64,000 bases of DNA, taken from contig NZ_JACCAB010000001.1 in assembly GCF_013408925.1 (NCBI RefSeq), positions 2,294,001-2,358,000 on the forward strand, in the 5' to 3' direction. Shown here piece after piece: positions 8,591 through 17,527 of this stretch. Positions within the stretch are counted from its first letter, which is position 1; each line of letters begins with the position of its first letter. Made by a program: the position numbers and the translations under genes. The stretch is from Pedococcus badiiscoriae. GTDB taxonomy: Bacteria; Actinomycetota; Actinomycetes; Actinomycetales; Dermatophilaceae. The notes below the pieces were generated by a model. It had not been told where the DNA came from. It saw nothing but the letters and a program-made list of their open reading frames with translations, and made no database searches.

Positions 8591-10035
8591 GGGCGCCCCG
8601 GCGCCAGCAGCACGAAGTCGTGGGTGGTCGCGACCTCGTGCCAGCCGAGGCGATGCACCAGGGCGTCCGCAAGGGCGGAGTCCCGGGCCAGCAGAGCGAC
8701 GTCGGGATGCAGGCGCGAGACGAAGTCCTGCCAGCCCGGTTTCACGGTGAGGGTGGCGGCATACGAGGTGATGAACGCGTGGTCGTAGATCTCGCCCCGC
8801 AGGTCTGCGACGGGCGTGAGCCCGGGGTGGGCCCACAGCAGCCACCCGGAGATGCCGAAGTCGTCGAGGACCACGCTGTGGGGCGGCAGCGCGCCGAGGG
8901 CACGATCGATCCGTGCCAGGCCCGAGGGGTATGCCGCCGCGTGGCCGCCCAGCGCCGCGCTCGCCAGCGCGCCCACCGCCAGCAGTCCGGCCGTGACCGC
9001 CGCCAGGGCTCGGCGTTCGACGCGGGACCAGCCCTCGCGTCGAGCAGTGATTCCGCCCTGGAGGGCGGCAGCGACCAGCGGTGCCGCCGCGATGCTGCCG
9101 AGCGGGACGAGCCGCCACATCCACAGCGTGCAGAAGCCGGCGAACGCGAGCAGGGCGAGCTCCCACACCTCTCGGCGGCGCCCACCGCGGGCCCACGCGA
9201 CCACGCACACCAGCAGCTGGATGAGGGCCGCCCAGGCGAACACGTTGTTCAGTGGGGTGGCGCGCCACTCGTCCGCGATCGTGCTCGCGTTGCCCGCGAC
9301 CTGGAAGGGCGTCAGGAGCAGTGCCGGCCCGATCGGCGTGGCGGCGACAGCGACCAGGCACGCCCCCCACAGCGCTGCGAGGCGCAGGACCTGGGACCGG
9401 GTGGGCCTCGTGGTGGGGTCCACGAGGGTCGCCACCAGCATCAGCCCACCGAGGGCGAGACCGAAGGTCCACAGGCCGTGGCAGCAGGCCCAGACCCAGA
9501 AGACGGGGACCAGCCACCAGCGCGGCCTGCGGTCGCGCACCATGCCCAGGCAGGCGTGCAGGGTGAGCGCGAACAGGACGAAGCTCACCAGCTGGGGGCG
9601 GGGGTTGAGACCACCCCCGGCGCCCACGAGGGTCAGCCCTGCCGACACCGCGGCGGGGAGGCGACCGGCGAACCGGCGGCACACGGCATACACCAGGGCC
9701 ACGAGCAGCACGACCGCGACGGCCCGCAGCCAGAGGACCGCGCCCATGCCGCCCAGCCCGTAGGCCACCGAGGCGACGATCTCGGGAAGCCACTGGGTGG
9801 CGGTGTAGGCGTGGGCGGCGAAGCCGGCCGAGGGGTCCGGGGCGGTGAGGTCGAAGGACTGGCGCAGCCGGTCCCCGGTGCGCAGGTGCCACCAGACGTC
9901 GGGCTCGGCAAAGGTCGACAGGCCCTTCACGAGGGCGATCGACAGGACCAGCCCCACCGCGGTGCGGCTGATCAGGGCGGGTGTGGTCCGCGTGACCACC
10001 AGGGGGGCAGTCGTCTCGGTCGTCGTCGGCCTCAT
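8587..10035 (-). CDS. polytopic membrane protein, paralog of upstream gene
   Basis: This 482-residue protein has about ten hydrophobic helices and the N-terminal motif EPDVWWHLRTGD, followed by TATQWLPEIV and later WWLVPVFWVWA. The same landmarks occur in the upstream neighbour (WLHLKVGS, VPTQWLPSV, RPRWWLVPLTWL), so the two arose by duplication. The C-terminal 90 residues look soluble and may lie outside the membrane. The layout (short loop with acidic and Trp/His residues after helix 1, soluble tail) suits a GT-C glycosyltransferase or oligosaccharide-handling protein, but no family is firmly recognised. ATG 10035 overlaps the previous stop by four bases. Confidence 0.6.
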   Translation of the reverse strand: MRPTTTETTAPLVVTRTTPALISRTAVGLVLSIALVKGLSTFAEPDVWWHLRTGDRLRQSFDLTAPDPSAGFAAHAYTATQWLPEIVASVAYGLGGMGAVLWLRAVAVVLLVALVYAVCRRFAGRLPAAVSAGLTLVGAGGGLNPRPQLVSFVLFALTLHACLGMVRDRRPRWWLVPVFWVWACCHGLWTFGLALGGLMLVATLVDPTTRPTRSQVLRLAALWGACLVAVAATPIGPALLLTPFQVAGNASTIADEWRATPLNNVFAWAALIQLLVCVVAWARGGRRREVWELALLAFAGFCTLWMWRLVPLGSIAAAPLVAAALQGGITARREGWSRVERRALAAVTAGLLAVGALASAALGGHAAAYPSGLARIDRALGALPPHSVVLDDFGISGWLLWAHPGLTPVADLRGEIYDHAFITSYAATLTVKPGWQDFVSRLHPDVALLARDSALADALVHRLGWHEVATTHDFVLLAPGRP

Positions 10036-11471
10036 CGGGGAGCCTTCAGCAGGACCAGCCCACTGTCGCGGCCTGCTTCGGACCAGTGGTCCTGCTCGGT
10101 CAGCGCCGCCCGCACCGGGGAGTCGGTGCGCACCAGGGCGACGGTCACCCCGTTGTCCTGCACGTACCGGCTCCAGCCCGGGTCGGCGGACATCGCCCCG
10201 ATGAACTGCTCGACCTGCCTGGGGGAGTAGGACTCCACGCGCAGGTCGTAGACCAGTCGCAGCTGCGGCGCCGTGAACATCACCCAGCCACTGGTGTCGC
10301 CGTCGACGAGGACCCGGGTGTCGCGGGGGAGGGCCTCGAGCTGGGAGGCGAGGGCGGTGGGCACTCTGGTCGCGGTGTCTGCACGGTGCGCGGCGACGGG
10401 GACCGCGAGGACCAGCCCGACGAGGGCGGCGGCGGCCCACAGCCACCTGGTGTGCCCTGTCGCCGGAAGCTCAGTGGCGGCGACCGTCAGGGACCCGGCC
10501 TGCTCGCGAGCCCGCAGCGCCGTCTCGACGCCCGTCGCAGCCAGGGGGACCGCGACCAGAGCCGCGATCGCCACGGTGCGCTCCATCGTCAGCGCCAGGG
10601 CGCACGCCACGACGACGAGGACGACCTGCCAGCCGGGCATCCGCCGACCTCGTCCGACCCAGCACAGCCAGGCGACCGCGAGCAGTCCGAGCGCGACCAG
10701 GACGTGCGGGGACCGCACCGATGACGGCATCCACTCCTGGACGAACTGGCGACCCTGGCCGCTGATGGCGAAGGGCGTGAGCAGCAGCCGTGGACCGATG
10801 GGCGTGCACGCGGCGGCTGCCGCGCACGCGGCCAGCAGGCCCAGCAGCCGCAGGGCCGCCCGCCGCGGGACGGCTCCGGACGCGATCACGCTCAGCGCGA
10901 TGACGCCGCCGATCGCCGCCCCGGTGGCCCAGACGCCGTGCACTGAGGCCGCCAGCCAGGTGAGGGGCACCAACCACCAGCGGGGCCGATGGTCCGTGGC
11001 GGTCCGCCACCAGGCCGCGAGGACCGGCACGAGGAGCAGGAAGCCGGCGAGCTGGGGCCGCTCCGTCAGCGAGGGCCACGCCGCGAAGAGCGCGCCGACG
11101 GTGACCGCTACGGCGACCCAGACCCGGGCGACGGTGGACGCCCAGACCAGCAGGGCCAGCGCGAGGAGCGCGATGCCGGCCGTGCGCTCCCAGGCGATGA
11201 GGGCGGTGCCGAGGTGCGGGTAGAGCTCTGCCGTGGCGACCGAGGGCAGCCACTGGGTGGGCACGTAGGCGTGGGTCGCTTGCGGGCTCCACGGGTCGGG
11301 GAGGCCGAACGTGCCGCCCCCCGCGAGGAAGCTGCCGACCTTGAGGTGGAGCCAGGGGCTCGGGTCGCCGATGGGGCGGACGGCCAGCACGGGCAGCAGC
11401 GCGAGCGCGACCGGGACCCCCACTCCGAGGGCCCAGGCGCGCGGGTGCGCACGGGACGTCTCGGGCGGCAT
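10032..11471 (-). CDS. polytopic membrane protein, first gene of operon
   Basis: This 479-residue membrane protein has about ten predicted helices and a C-terminal soluble domain. It is a paralog of the next gene: both have a Trp-His-Leu motif after the first helix, a TQWLP motif and an RPRWWLVP motif. It starts with ATG at 11471 and ends in a four-base overlap with the downstream gene, so all three genes from 11471 to 7385 should be made from one transcript. That transcript diverges from the Flp pilin operon at 11671, with a shared upstream region of about 200 bp. A role in cell-surface glycan or pilus glycosylation is possible but only from context. Confidence 0.6.
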   Translation of the reverse strand: MPPETSRAHPRAWALGVGVPVALALLPVLAVRPIGDPSPWLHLKVGSFLAGGGTFGLPDPWSPQATHAYVPTQWLPSVATAELYPHLGTALIAWERTAGIALLALALLVWASTVARVWVAVAVTVGALFAAWPSLTERPQLAGFLLLVPVLAAWWRTATDHRPRWWLVPLTWLAASVHGVWATGAAIGGVIALSVIASGAVPRRAALRLLGLLAACAAAAACTPIGPRLLLTPFAISGQGRQFVQEWMPSSVRSPHVLVALGLLAVAWLCWVGRGRRMPGWQVVLVVVACALALTMERTVAIAALVAVPLAATGVETALRAREQAGSLTVAATELPATGHTRWLWAAAALVGLVLAVPVAAHRADTATRVPTALASQLEALPRDTRVLVDGDTSGWVMFTAPQLRLVYDLRVESYSPRQVEQFIGAMSADPGWSRYVQDNGVTVALVRTDSPVRAALTEQDHWSEAGRDSGLVLLKAPR

Positions 11472-11670
11472 ACCGCAAGTCTCTCCTGCATGGCAGGACG
11501 CAGGTCAGCTGGCACGCCGCAATGGGCCGTTCGGAGGACCCCACGGGTACGAAGGTCCCAGAGGGTCGTGACGGGATGGCCGATTCGCGACAGGGGTGCC
11601 AACTGACAACCTTTTCGGTGCCGGGGCAGTCCGCCCTTGCAGCCCGTTGGTCTTGAAAGGACACACCCTA

Positions 11671-11838
11671 ATGAGCAAGTACATCGCCAAGTTCCAGACC
11701 AAGATGTCCGAGCGCGGCGCCACCGCCGTCGAGTACGGCCTCATGGTCGCCCTCATCGCCATCGTCATCATCGTCGCCGTGGCCCTCCTCGGTGGCAACC
11801 TGTCCAGCCTGTTCAACAAGGTGGCCGGCAGCGTCTGA
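11671..11838 (+). CDS. flp: Flp-type major pilin (Flp1)
   Basis: This is a 55-residue type IVb pilin. A short leader ends at SERG, and cleavage would expose ATAVEYGLMVALIAI with the Glu-Tyr pair at mature positions 5-6 that defines Flp pilins. One hydrophobic helix of about 22 residues is followed by a short tail (SSLFNKVAGSV). The start ATG has GAAAGGA at 11655-11661 about 9 nt upstream. A longer upstream reading frame is not needed. It opens the motor and assembly operon. No prepilin peptidase (TadV/CpaA) gene is in the window, so processing must come from elsewhere. Confidence 0.93.
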   Translation: MSKYIAKFQTKMSERGATAVEYGLMVALIAIVIIVAVALLGGNLSSLFNKVAGSV

Positions 11839-11885
11839 TCCGCAAAAGAACGACGGGCCTCCAGCCCGCCGATCGAGGAGGCACA

Positions 11886-12134
11886 GTGAATGCTCGGATT
11901 GCCATGAGGATGACGTCCCCCCGACGTCGCAAGCGACTGGCACGTGCGTCTGCAGCGGCCTCTTTCAGCGAGCTGACCCGTGGTCGTCCTGGCACCCGCC
12001 GGGGCGACCACGGGGCCACCGCGGTGGAGTACGCGCTGATGGTGGGCATGATCGCGCTGGTCATCGTGGCGGCCGTCACCCTGTTCGGCCGTAACGTCTC
12101 CACCTTGTTCCTCGTGCCCGCCAGCGTCTTCTAA
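11886..12134 (+). CDS. second Flp-type pilin with extended N-terminus
   Basis: This 82-residue protein carries a Flp core, GATAVEYALMVGMIALVIV, with the conserved Glu-Tyr pair and one membrane helix. It is preceded by an unusually long basic leader of about 40 residues rich in Arg and Ser. GTG 11886 is supported by GAGGAGG at 11875-11881; an ATG at 11904 would give a shorter leader but has no good site. The pairing of a short and a long-leader pilin suggests a major pilin and a minor or regulatory variant. Both are in the same operon as CpaB. Confidence 0.82.
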   Translation: MNARIAMRMTSPRRRKRLARASAAASFSELTRGRPGTRRGDHGATAVEYALMVGMIALVIVAAVTLFGRNVSTLFLVPASVF

Positions 12135-12185
12135 CCAGCAGCGTCTTCTCACCCGTAGCCCGCACACACCAAGGACTGAACACTC

Positions 12186-12959
12186 ATGGGACGCAGACTC
12201 GTCGCCATCTTCGCCGCCGCCCTCGTCGCCCTGCTGGGCGTGTCGGCGGTGTTGCTGTATGCGAAGGGTGCGGACAACCGCGCCATTGCGGCCCAGAGCC
12301 CGACCAGCGTCTATGTGGTGCAGACCGTTGTGCCGGCAGGCACGACGCTCAAGGACGCCGTCCAGAACGGTCTCATCGTCAAGACGTCGGTCCCGGCCAA
12401 GGCAAAGCCGGCTGGTGCGCTCGAAGGCGTCGACAGCTCCAATGGCGGCCTCTTCGCCCTGTCGGACATCCAGCCCGGGGAGTACGTCCTCTCGGCACGC
12501 TTCGGCGTCAAGCCGGTCGGAACCAAGGCGATCGACGTCCCCGCCGGCCAGGTCGCGGTATCCGTCACACTCTCGGACCCCGCCCGCGTGGGCACGTTCC
12601 TCACGCCCGGCTCACACGTGGTCCTCTTCGACTCGTTCGATCCCGTGGCAGGCTCGTCCTCGAGCTCGTCGAGCGCGGCGGCAACCGGAACACAGACTCG
12701 CGTCCTGCTCGACGACGTGCTGGTCATCGCCATGGGCGAGGCCTCCCTCACCCCCGCAGCGACGACCACGGCCAACGGCGAGGCGGCGCCGCCCCCGGTT
12801 GCCGGCGCCCTGCTCACGGTGTCCGTCTCGCCGGCCGACGCTCTTCGCCTGGTCCACGGGATCCAGACCGGCCGGCTGTACGCTGCGCTGCGGGGCACAG
12901 ACGCGAAGATCGACCTCGGCAAGGTCGTGTCCCAGGCCTCGCTCTTCACCACCAAGTAG
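12186..12959 (+). CDS. cpaB: CpaB/RcpC-like SAF-domain pilus assembly protein
   Basis: This 257-residue protein has one N-terminal membrane helix (about 5-26) and an exported SAF domain (about 42-105, starting VYVVQTVVPAGTTL), then a second beta-rich domain with a serine-rich insertion near residue 155. CpaB/RcpC proteins form or gate the outer ring or channel through which Flp pili pass. It is in order after the pilins and before CpaE. A second SAF protein, less like this one, lies at 32265. Confidence 0.85.
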   Translation: MGRRLVAIFAAALVALLGVSAVLLYAKGADNRAIAAQSPTSVYVVQTVVPAGTTLKDAVQNGLIVKTSVPAKAKPAGALEGVDSSNGGLFALSDIQPGEYVLSARFGVKPVGTKAIDVPAGQVAVSVTLSDPARVGTFLTPGSHVVLFDSFDPVAGSSSSSSSAAATGTQTRVLLDDVLVIAMGEASLTPAATTTANGEAAPPPVAGALLTVSVSPADALRLVHGIQTGRLYAALRGTDAKIDLGKVVSQASLFTTK

Positions 12960-12968
12960 GAGCCGGAC

Positions 12969-14168
12969 ATGACCCTCTTGTGGGACGCTGATCCTTCTGC
13001 CTCGGAACGCTACGACTTCGCGGTTGGCGCGATCACCCGGGTCGACACACAGCCGGCTGCGGTGCGTGTCCTGGAGGACGCTCCGGGCGAGGCGCTCGTG
13101 CTCATCGGCCCTGACGTCGACATGGACTCCGCCTGCCAGTTCAGCGAGTACTGCCGCGTGGAGCGGCCCGAGCTCGGCGTGCTCCTCCTGCGTCGTCGGC
13201 TCGATGTGGCCGTGCTGGGCCAGGCCCTCAGGGCGGGCGTGCGGGAGGTCGTGACCGCGGACGACCTCACGGGGCTGGCCGACGCGGCTCGCCGCAGCCG
13301 CGAGCTCAGCCAGCGCGTGGCCGGCCACGTCGGTGAGGTGGCGGGTGGGCGCACCGCGAGAGTCGTCACGATCTTCTCCGCCAAGGGCGGGGTCGGAAAG
13401 ACGACCTTCGCCACCAACATCGGGGCCTACCTCGCCTCGACCGGCTCCAAGGTCCTGCTCGTGGACCTGGACCTGGCCTTCGGCGACGTCGGCATCAGCC
13501 TGCAGATGTTGCCGCAGAACTCGATCATCGACCTGGTGAGCATGGCCGGGAACATCGACGAGCAGGCCATCAAGTCCGTGGTGACCAAGCACGACAGTGG
13601 CCTCGAGGCCATCAGCGCACCCGCAGAGCCGAGCGACGCCGACCGCGTGCCCGGGTCCACCGTGGGAGAGCTCATCCGGGTGGCCAAGCGGCACTACGAC
13701 TTCGTCGTCCTCGACACGCCGCCGGCCTTCACCTCACACGTCCTGGCCGCGTTCGACGACAGCGACGTGCTGGTCCTCATCGCCACGCTCGACATCCCGG
13801 CCGTCAAGAACCTGCGCCTCACTCTCGACACGCTCGACCTGTTGGGCAACGCCAAGGACTCGCGGGTCATCGTCCTGAACCGATCCGACGCCAAGGTCGG
13901 CCTGCGGGCAGAGGACGTCGTCGCCGCGCTGAAGCAGGACATCGCCGTCATGGTCCCGAACAGCACCGCGGTGCCAGCATCGGTGAACAGGGGAGTGCCG
14001 ATCGTCCTCGACGAGCCCAAGCACCCGGTGAGCGCCGCCCTGCGCGACCTCGCCGACAACTTCATCCGCACCGCCGAACCGGGCTCCTCTGGCGGGGCGG
14101 CCAAACCGGCCAACGCCGCGCCCACCCGTTCCAGTCGCTGGTCACTATCACGAGGGGGCAACAGATGA
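12969..14168 (+). CDS. cpaE: CpaE/TadZ-like pilus localisation ATPase
   Basis: CpaE/TadZ positions the Tad secretion complex in the cell. The 399-residue protein has an N-terminal receiver-like domain (about 1-125) without an obvious phospho-acceptor, then a MinD/ParA-type ATPase domain with an intact deviant Walker A, FSAKGGVGKTTF, near residue 137, a VDLDLAFGD motif and the VVLDTPPAF Walker B. The C-terminal 30 residues are Ala/Ser/Pro rich. ATG 12969 starts 9 bp after cpaB, and its stop overlaps the start of the CpaF gene (ATGA). Confidence 0.87.
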   Translation: MTLLWDADPSASERYDFAVGAITRVDTQPAAVRVLEDAPGEALVLIGPDVDMDSACQFSEYCRVERPELGVLLLRRRLDVAVLGQALRAGVREVVTADDLTGLADAARRSRELSQRVAGHVGEVAGGRTARVVTIFSAKGGVGKTTFATNIGAYLASTGSKVLLVDLDLAFGDVGISLQMLPQNSIIDLVSMAGNIDEQAIKSVVTKHDSGLEAISAPAEPSDADRVPGSTVGELIRVAKRHYDFVVLDTPPAFTSHVLAAFDDSDVLVLIATLDIPAVKNLRLTLDTLDLLGNAKDSRVIVLNRSDAKVGLRAEDVVAALKQDIAVMVPNSTAVPASVNRGVPIVLDEPKHPVSAALRDLADNFIRTAEPGSSGGAAKPANAAPTRSSRWSLSRGGNR

Positions 14169-15541
14169 GTCTCGCCGAGCGTCTCGAGAGTGTCCGCAGG
14201 AGCCAGCAGGCGGCCGAGGCGAACGCCGGGTCCCAGACTCCCGCGGCCGCCCACGAGCGGCAGCGCGTCGCTGACCCGTTCGGCGTCGTCAAGGCCAGCG
14301 TCCACCAGGCGCTGCTCGACTCGCTCGGTCCGCAGCTCTACGACCCCCACCTCGACCAGGCCGAGCTCGAGTCGAAGGTGAGGCACACGCTCCAGGAGGT
14401 CATCGACCACGAGGAGACCCCGCTCTCCCTGGCTGACCGCACGCGTATCTCCCAAGAGGTCGCCGACGAGATCCTGGGTCACGGGCCGCTCGAGCCGCTC
14501 CTGCGCGACAGCGAGATCACTGAGATCATGGTCAACGGTCCGGACCAGATCTACGTCGAGCGTGCCGGCAAGCTCTACCCCGTCGAGACGCACTTCAGCT
14601 CCGACGCCCACCTGCGCCGCACGATCGACAAGATCGTTGGGCGCGTCGGTCGTCGCGTCGACGAGGCCAGCCCGCTGGTGGACGCCCGCCTGCCCGACGG
14701 CTCCCGCGTCAACGCGGTCATCCCCCCGATCGCCCTCGACGGCTCGCTCCTCACCATCCGTAAGTTCGCCACCGACCCCTTCACGGACAAGGACCTCATC
14801 GCCTTCGGTACGTTCACGCCGCAGGTGCGTGACTTCCTGAGCGCCTGCGTGAGGGGGCGCCGCAACATCGTCATCTCCGGTGGTACCGGCTCGGGCAAGA
14901 CCACCTTGCTCAACGTCGTGTCCTCGTTCATCCCCGACGACGAGCGCATCGTCACCATCGAGGACGCGGCGGAGCTCCAGCTCAAGCAGGACCACGTGCT
15001 GCGCCTCGAGTCGCGTCCGTCCAACATCGAGGGCCGCGGCAGGATCGACATCCGTGAGCTCGTCAAGAACGCGCTGCGTATGCGTCCCGACCGGATCGTC
15101 GTCGGTGAGTGTCGAGACGGGGCCGCCCTGGACATGCTCCAGGCCATGAACACCGGTCACGACGGCTCATTGACGACCGTGCACGCCAACAGCCCGCGCG
15201 ACAGCCTCGCCCGTCTCGAGACCATGGTGCTCATGGCTGGCGTCGACCTGCCCGTGCGTGCCATCCGCGAGCAGGTCGCCGGAGCCGTCGACATGGTGAT
15301 CCAGCAGGCCCGTATGAAGGACGGCTCGCGTCGCGTCACCGCGATCAGCGAGGTCATCGGCATGGAGGGCGAGATCATCACGATGCAGGACCTGTTCGCC
15401 TTCGACTACGCCGCCGGTCGCGACGAGCAGGGCCGTTTTCGAGGCACCCTCAAGAGCACCGGACTGCGACCGAAGTTCGCCACCGAGCTGCACGACCAGG
15501 GGATCGAGCTGGCGCCCGACATCTTCGTCCGGGGGCTTTGA
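14165..15541 (+). CDS. cpaF: CpaF/TadA secretion ATPase
   Basis: This is the 458-residue hexameric ATPase that powers Flp pilus assembly. The N-terminal half carries the GSPII_E-type region with EITEIMVNGPDQIYVERAG; the motor domain has Walker A GGTGSGKTTLL near residue 238, an Asp box with IEDAAELQL, and Walker B RPDRIIVGECRDGAALDML, followed by the His box HDGSLTTVHANSPRD. All key motifs are present. The length is normal for the family. It is coupled by overlaps to cpaE before it and the vWA-TadB gene after it. A second, truncated CpaF of a different subfamily occurs at 58818. Confidence 0.93.
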   Translation: MSLAERLESVRRSQQAAEANAGSQTPAAAHERQRVADPFGVVKASVHQALLDSLGPQLYDPHLDQAELESKVRHTLQEVIDHEETPLSLADRTRISQEVADEILGHGPLEPLLRDSEITEIMVNGPDQIYVERAGKLYPVETHFSSDAHLRRTIDKIVGRVGRRVDEASPLVDARLPDGSRVNAVIPPIALDGSLLTIRKFATDPFTDKDLIAFGTFTPQVRDFLSACVRGRRNIVISGGTGSGKTTLLNVVSSFIPDDERIVTIEDAAELQLKQDHVLRLESRPSNIEGRGRIDIRELVKNALRMRPDRIVVGECRDGAALDMLQAMNTGHDGSLTTVHANSPRDSLARLETMVLMAGVDLPVRAIREQVAGAVDMVIQQARMKDGSRRVTAISEVIGMEGEIITMQDLFAFDYAAGRDEQGRFRGTLKSTGLRPKFATELHDQGIELAPDIFVRGL

Positions 15542-17526
15542 TGCTCCTTCGTGTGCCGCGCAAGGTCGGCGCCGCCGTGGCGCTGGCCCTCGCAGCTTTC
15601 CTCGTGGGCACCGCCTCCGCGAACGCGGCCGGGGACCCGGTCGTCAACATCACGGGCATCGAGGCCAAGAACGGCAACCTCATCGGGCTGATCTCGGCCA
15701 GTGGTGGGGCGTCGATCGACCCGAGCCTCACTGTGACGGTGTCGGGCAAGGACTACCCGGTGGACGCCATCACCTCCGGCCAGGGCACCCCGGTGGCACG
15801 CACCGCGCTGCTCGTGGTCGACACCAGCGGATCGATGGGCGCTGCGGGCATGGCCACTGCCCGCGCCGCTGCGGCGGCGTTCCTCAAGAGCGTTCCGGAC
15901 GACGTCCGCGTGGGAGTCGTGTCGTTCTCCGGCAAGGCCGTGGTCGACCTCGCGCCGACGGGGGACCACGGCAAGGTGCAGACCGCCGTCGACAACCTCA
16001 AGTCGTCCGGCGAGACTGCCTTGTACGACGGTGTCGCGCTCGCCGTTCAGACGCTGGGCAGCAAGGGGGAGCGCAGCATCCTGCTCCTCAGTGACGGTGG
16101 CGACACGACCAGCAAGACGACCCAGGCCCAGGCCAACGACGCTCTCAAGAGCGGCGGGGTCCGCGCCGAGGCCGTCTCGTTCAAGTCCACGGAGAGCAAT
16201 GTCTCCGTCCTCAAGGGGTTCGCCTCCGCCGGGGGCGGATCCGTGGTCTCCGCCGCGAGCGCCGGAGCGGTCGCCAGCGCCTTCACCACTGCGGCCAAGA
16301 CCCTCGCGTCTCAGCTCACCTTCTCCATGCCGCTGCCGCCGGGGGTCATCGCGGTGCAGAACATCAAGGTCTCCGGCCTCGCTGGCGGCAAGGGCTTCAC
16401 GACGACAGCACTCGTGGACTTCGGTGAGGGCGTTCCACTCCCCACCAAGTCGGGCCCCGCGTCCGTCACCCCGGTGGTCGGTCCGACCGAAGACGTCGTG
16501 AAGCCCTCTACCGGCGCGACGCTGCTTCCCGTGCTCGGCGTGTCGCCCATGGTGGGGATCGGGATGGCCGCGGTCTTCCTCGGGTTGGTGGCCATCGGCG
16601 TCGCCCTCTCGGCCCCATCGTTCAAGTCCGGTCGACAGACGCGTGTCGACAGCATCGACCGCTACGTGACGCCGGGCGCCCCCCTGAAGGCCAAGGCGCA
16701 GAACCGTCAGACCGCGGTGTCAGAGAGCCTGGTGTTCCTCGGCGAACGCATGATGGAGGGGCGGGAGTCGACCAGCAAGACCATGGCGCTCATCGAGCGC
16801 GCCGACCTGCCGCTGCGGGCTGGTGAGTGGTGGGTGCTACGTATCGTCGGCGTTGTCGCGGGGATCGCGACCTCGATGTCCTTGCTCCGCGGCGGTCAGA
16901 TCATGACCCTCGTCGCGGCGCTGCTGGGCGTGGTCCTGGGACTGTTCGCACCAGCCTTCATCCTGCGTTTCCTCGCGAAGCGTCGAGCCAAGAAGTTCGA
17001 CCACCAGCTGCCGGACGTGCTCACCCTCGTGGCCAGCAGCCTGTCGACGGGCTTCTCGCTCCCGCAGGCTCTCGACGCCATCGCGAAGGACGCCGCGGAA
17101 CCCTCGGCCAAGGAGTTCTCCCGGGCCCTCGCCGAGACCCGCATCGGTGCCGACATCGCCGACTCCCTCGAGCGCATGTCCGAGCGGATGGACAGCGCCA
17201 ACATGCGCTGGACGGCGATGGCGATCCGCATCCAGCGCGAGGTCGGTGGAAACCTGGCCGAGACCCTCCGCACGACCGCCAAGACCCTCCGCGAGCGTGA
17301 GGAGCTCCAGCGCCACGTCCGGGCGCTCTCTGCCGAGGGCAGGCTCTCGGCATACATCCTCATCGGACTCCCGATCGGCATCTTCCTCTACACGATGCAG
17401 ACGAACCCGGCGTACGTCGAGCTGCTCTGGACCCGACCCCTGGGGCTGGTGATGCTGGCAGGTGGCATCGTCTCGCTGGGAATCGGCTGGGCCTGGATGC
17501 GCAAGACCGTGGAAGTGAAGGTCTGA
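15541..17526 (+). CDS. von Willebrand A domain fused to TadB (T2SS F domain)
   Basis: This 661-residue protein joins two usually separate functions. It begins with a signal peptide ending near ASANA, then an exported beta domain, a von Willebrand factor A domain with an intact metal-ion site DTSGSMG near residue 93 and a second loop LLLSDGGDTT, one membrane helix near 338-358, a cytosolic linker, and a TadB-type GspF/T2SSF domain (about 430-640) with flanking helices. TadB proteins form the inner-membrane platform driven by CpaF. ATG 15541 overlaps the cpaF stop (TGATG). The fused vWA domain would sit outside the membrane, tethered to the pilus platform. Confidence 0.88.
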   Translation: MLLRVPRKVGAAVALALAAFLVGTASANAAGDPVVNITGIEAKNGNLIGLISASGGASIDPSLTVTVSGKDYPVDAITSGQGTPVARTALLVVDTSGSMGAAGMATARAAAAAFLKSVPDDVRVGVVSFSGKAVVDLAPTGDHGKVQTAVDNLKSSGETALYDGVALAVQTLGSKGERSILLLSDGGDTTSKTTQAQANDALKSGGVRAEAVSFKSTESNVSVLKGFASAGGGSVVSAASAGAVASAFTTAAKTLASQLTFSMPLPPGVIAVQNIKVSGLAGGKGFTTTALVDFGEGVPLPTKSGPASVTPVVGPTEDVVKPSTGATLLPVLGVSPMVGIGMAAVFLGLVAIGVALSAPSFKSGRQTRVDSIDRYVTPGAPLKAKAQNRQTAVSESLVFLGERMMEGRESTSKTMALIERADLPLRAGEWWVLRIVGVVAGIATSMSLLRGGQIMTLVAALLGVVLGLFAPAFILRFLAKRRAKKFDHQLPDVLTLVASSLSTGFSLPQALDAIAKDAAEPSAKEFSRALAETRIGADIADSLERMSERMDSANMRWTAMAIRIQREVGGNLAETLRTTAKTLREREELQRHVRALSAEGRLSAYILIGLPIGIFLYTMQTNPAYVELLWTRPLGLVMLAGGIVSLGIGWAWMRKTVEVKV

Positions 17527-17527
17527 C

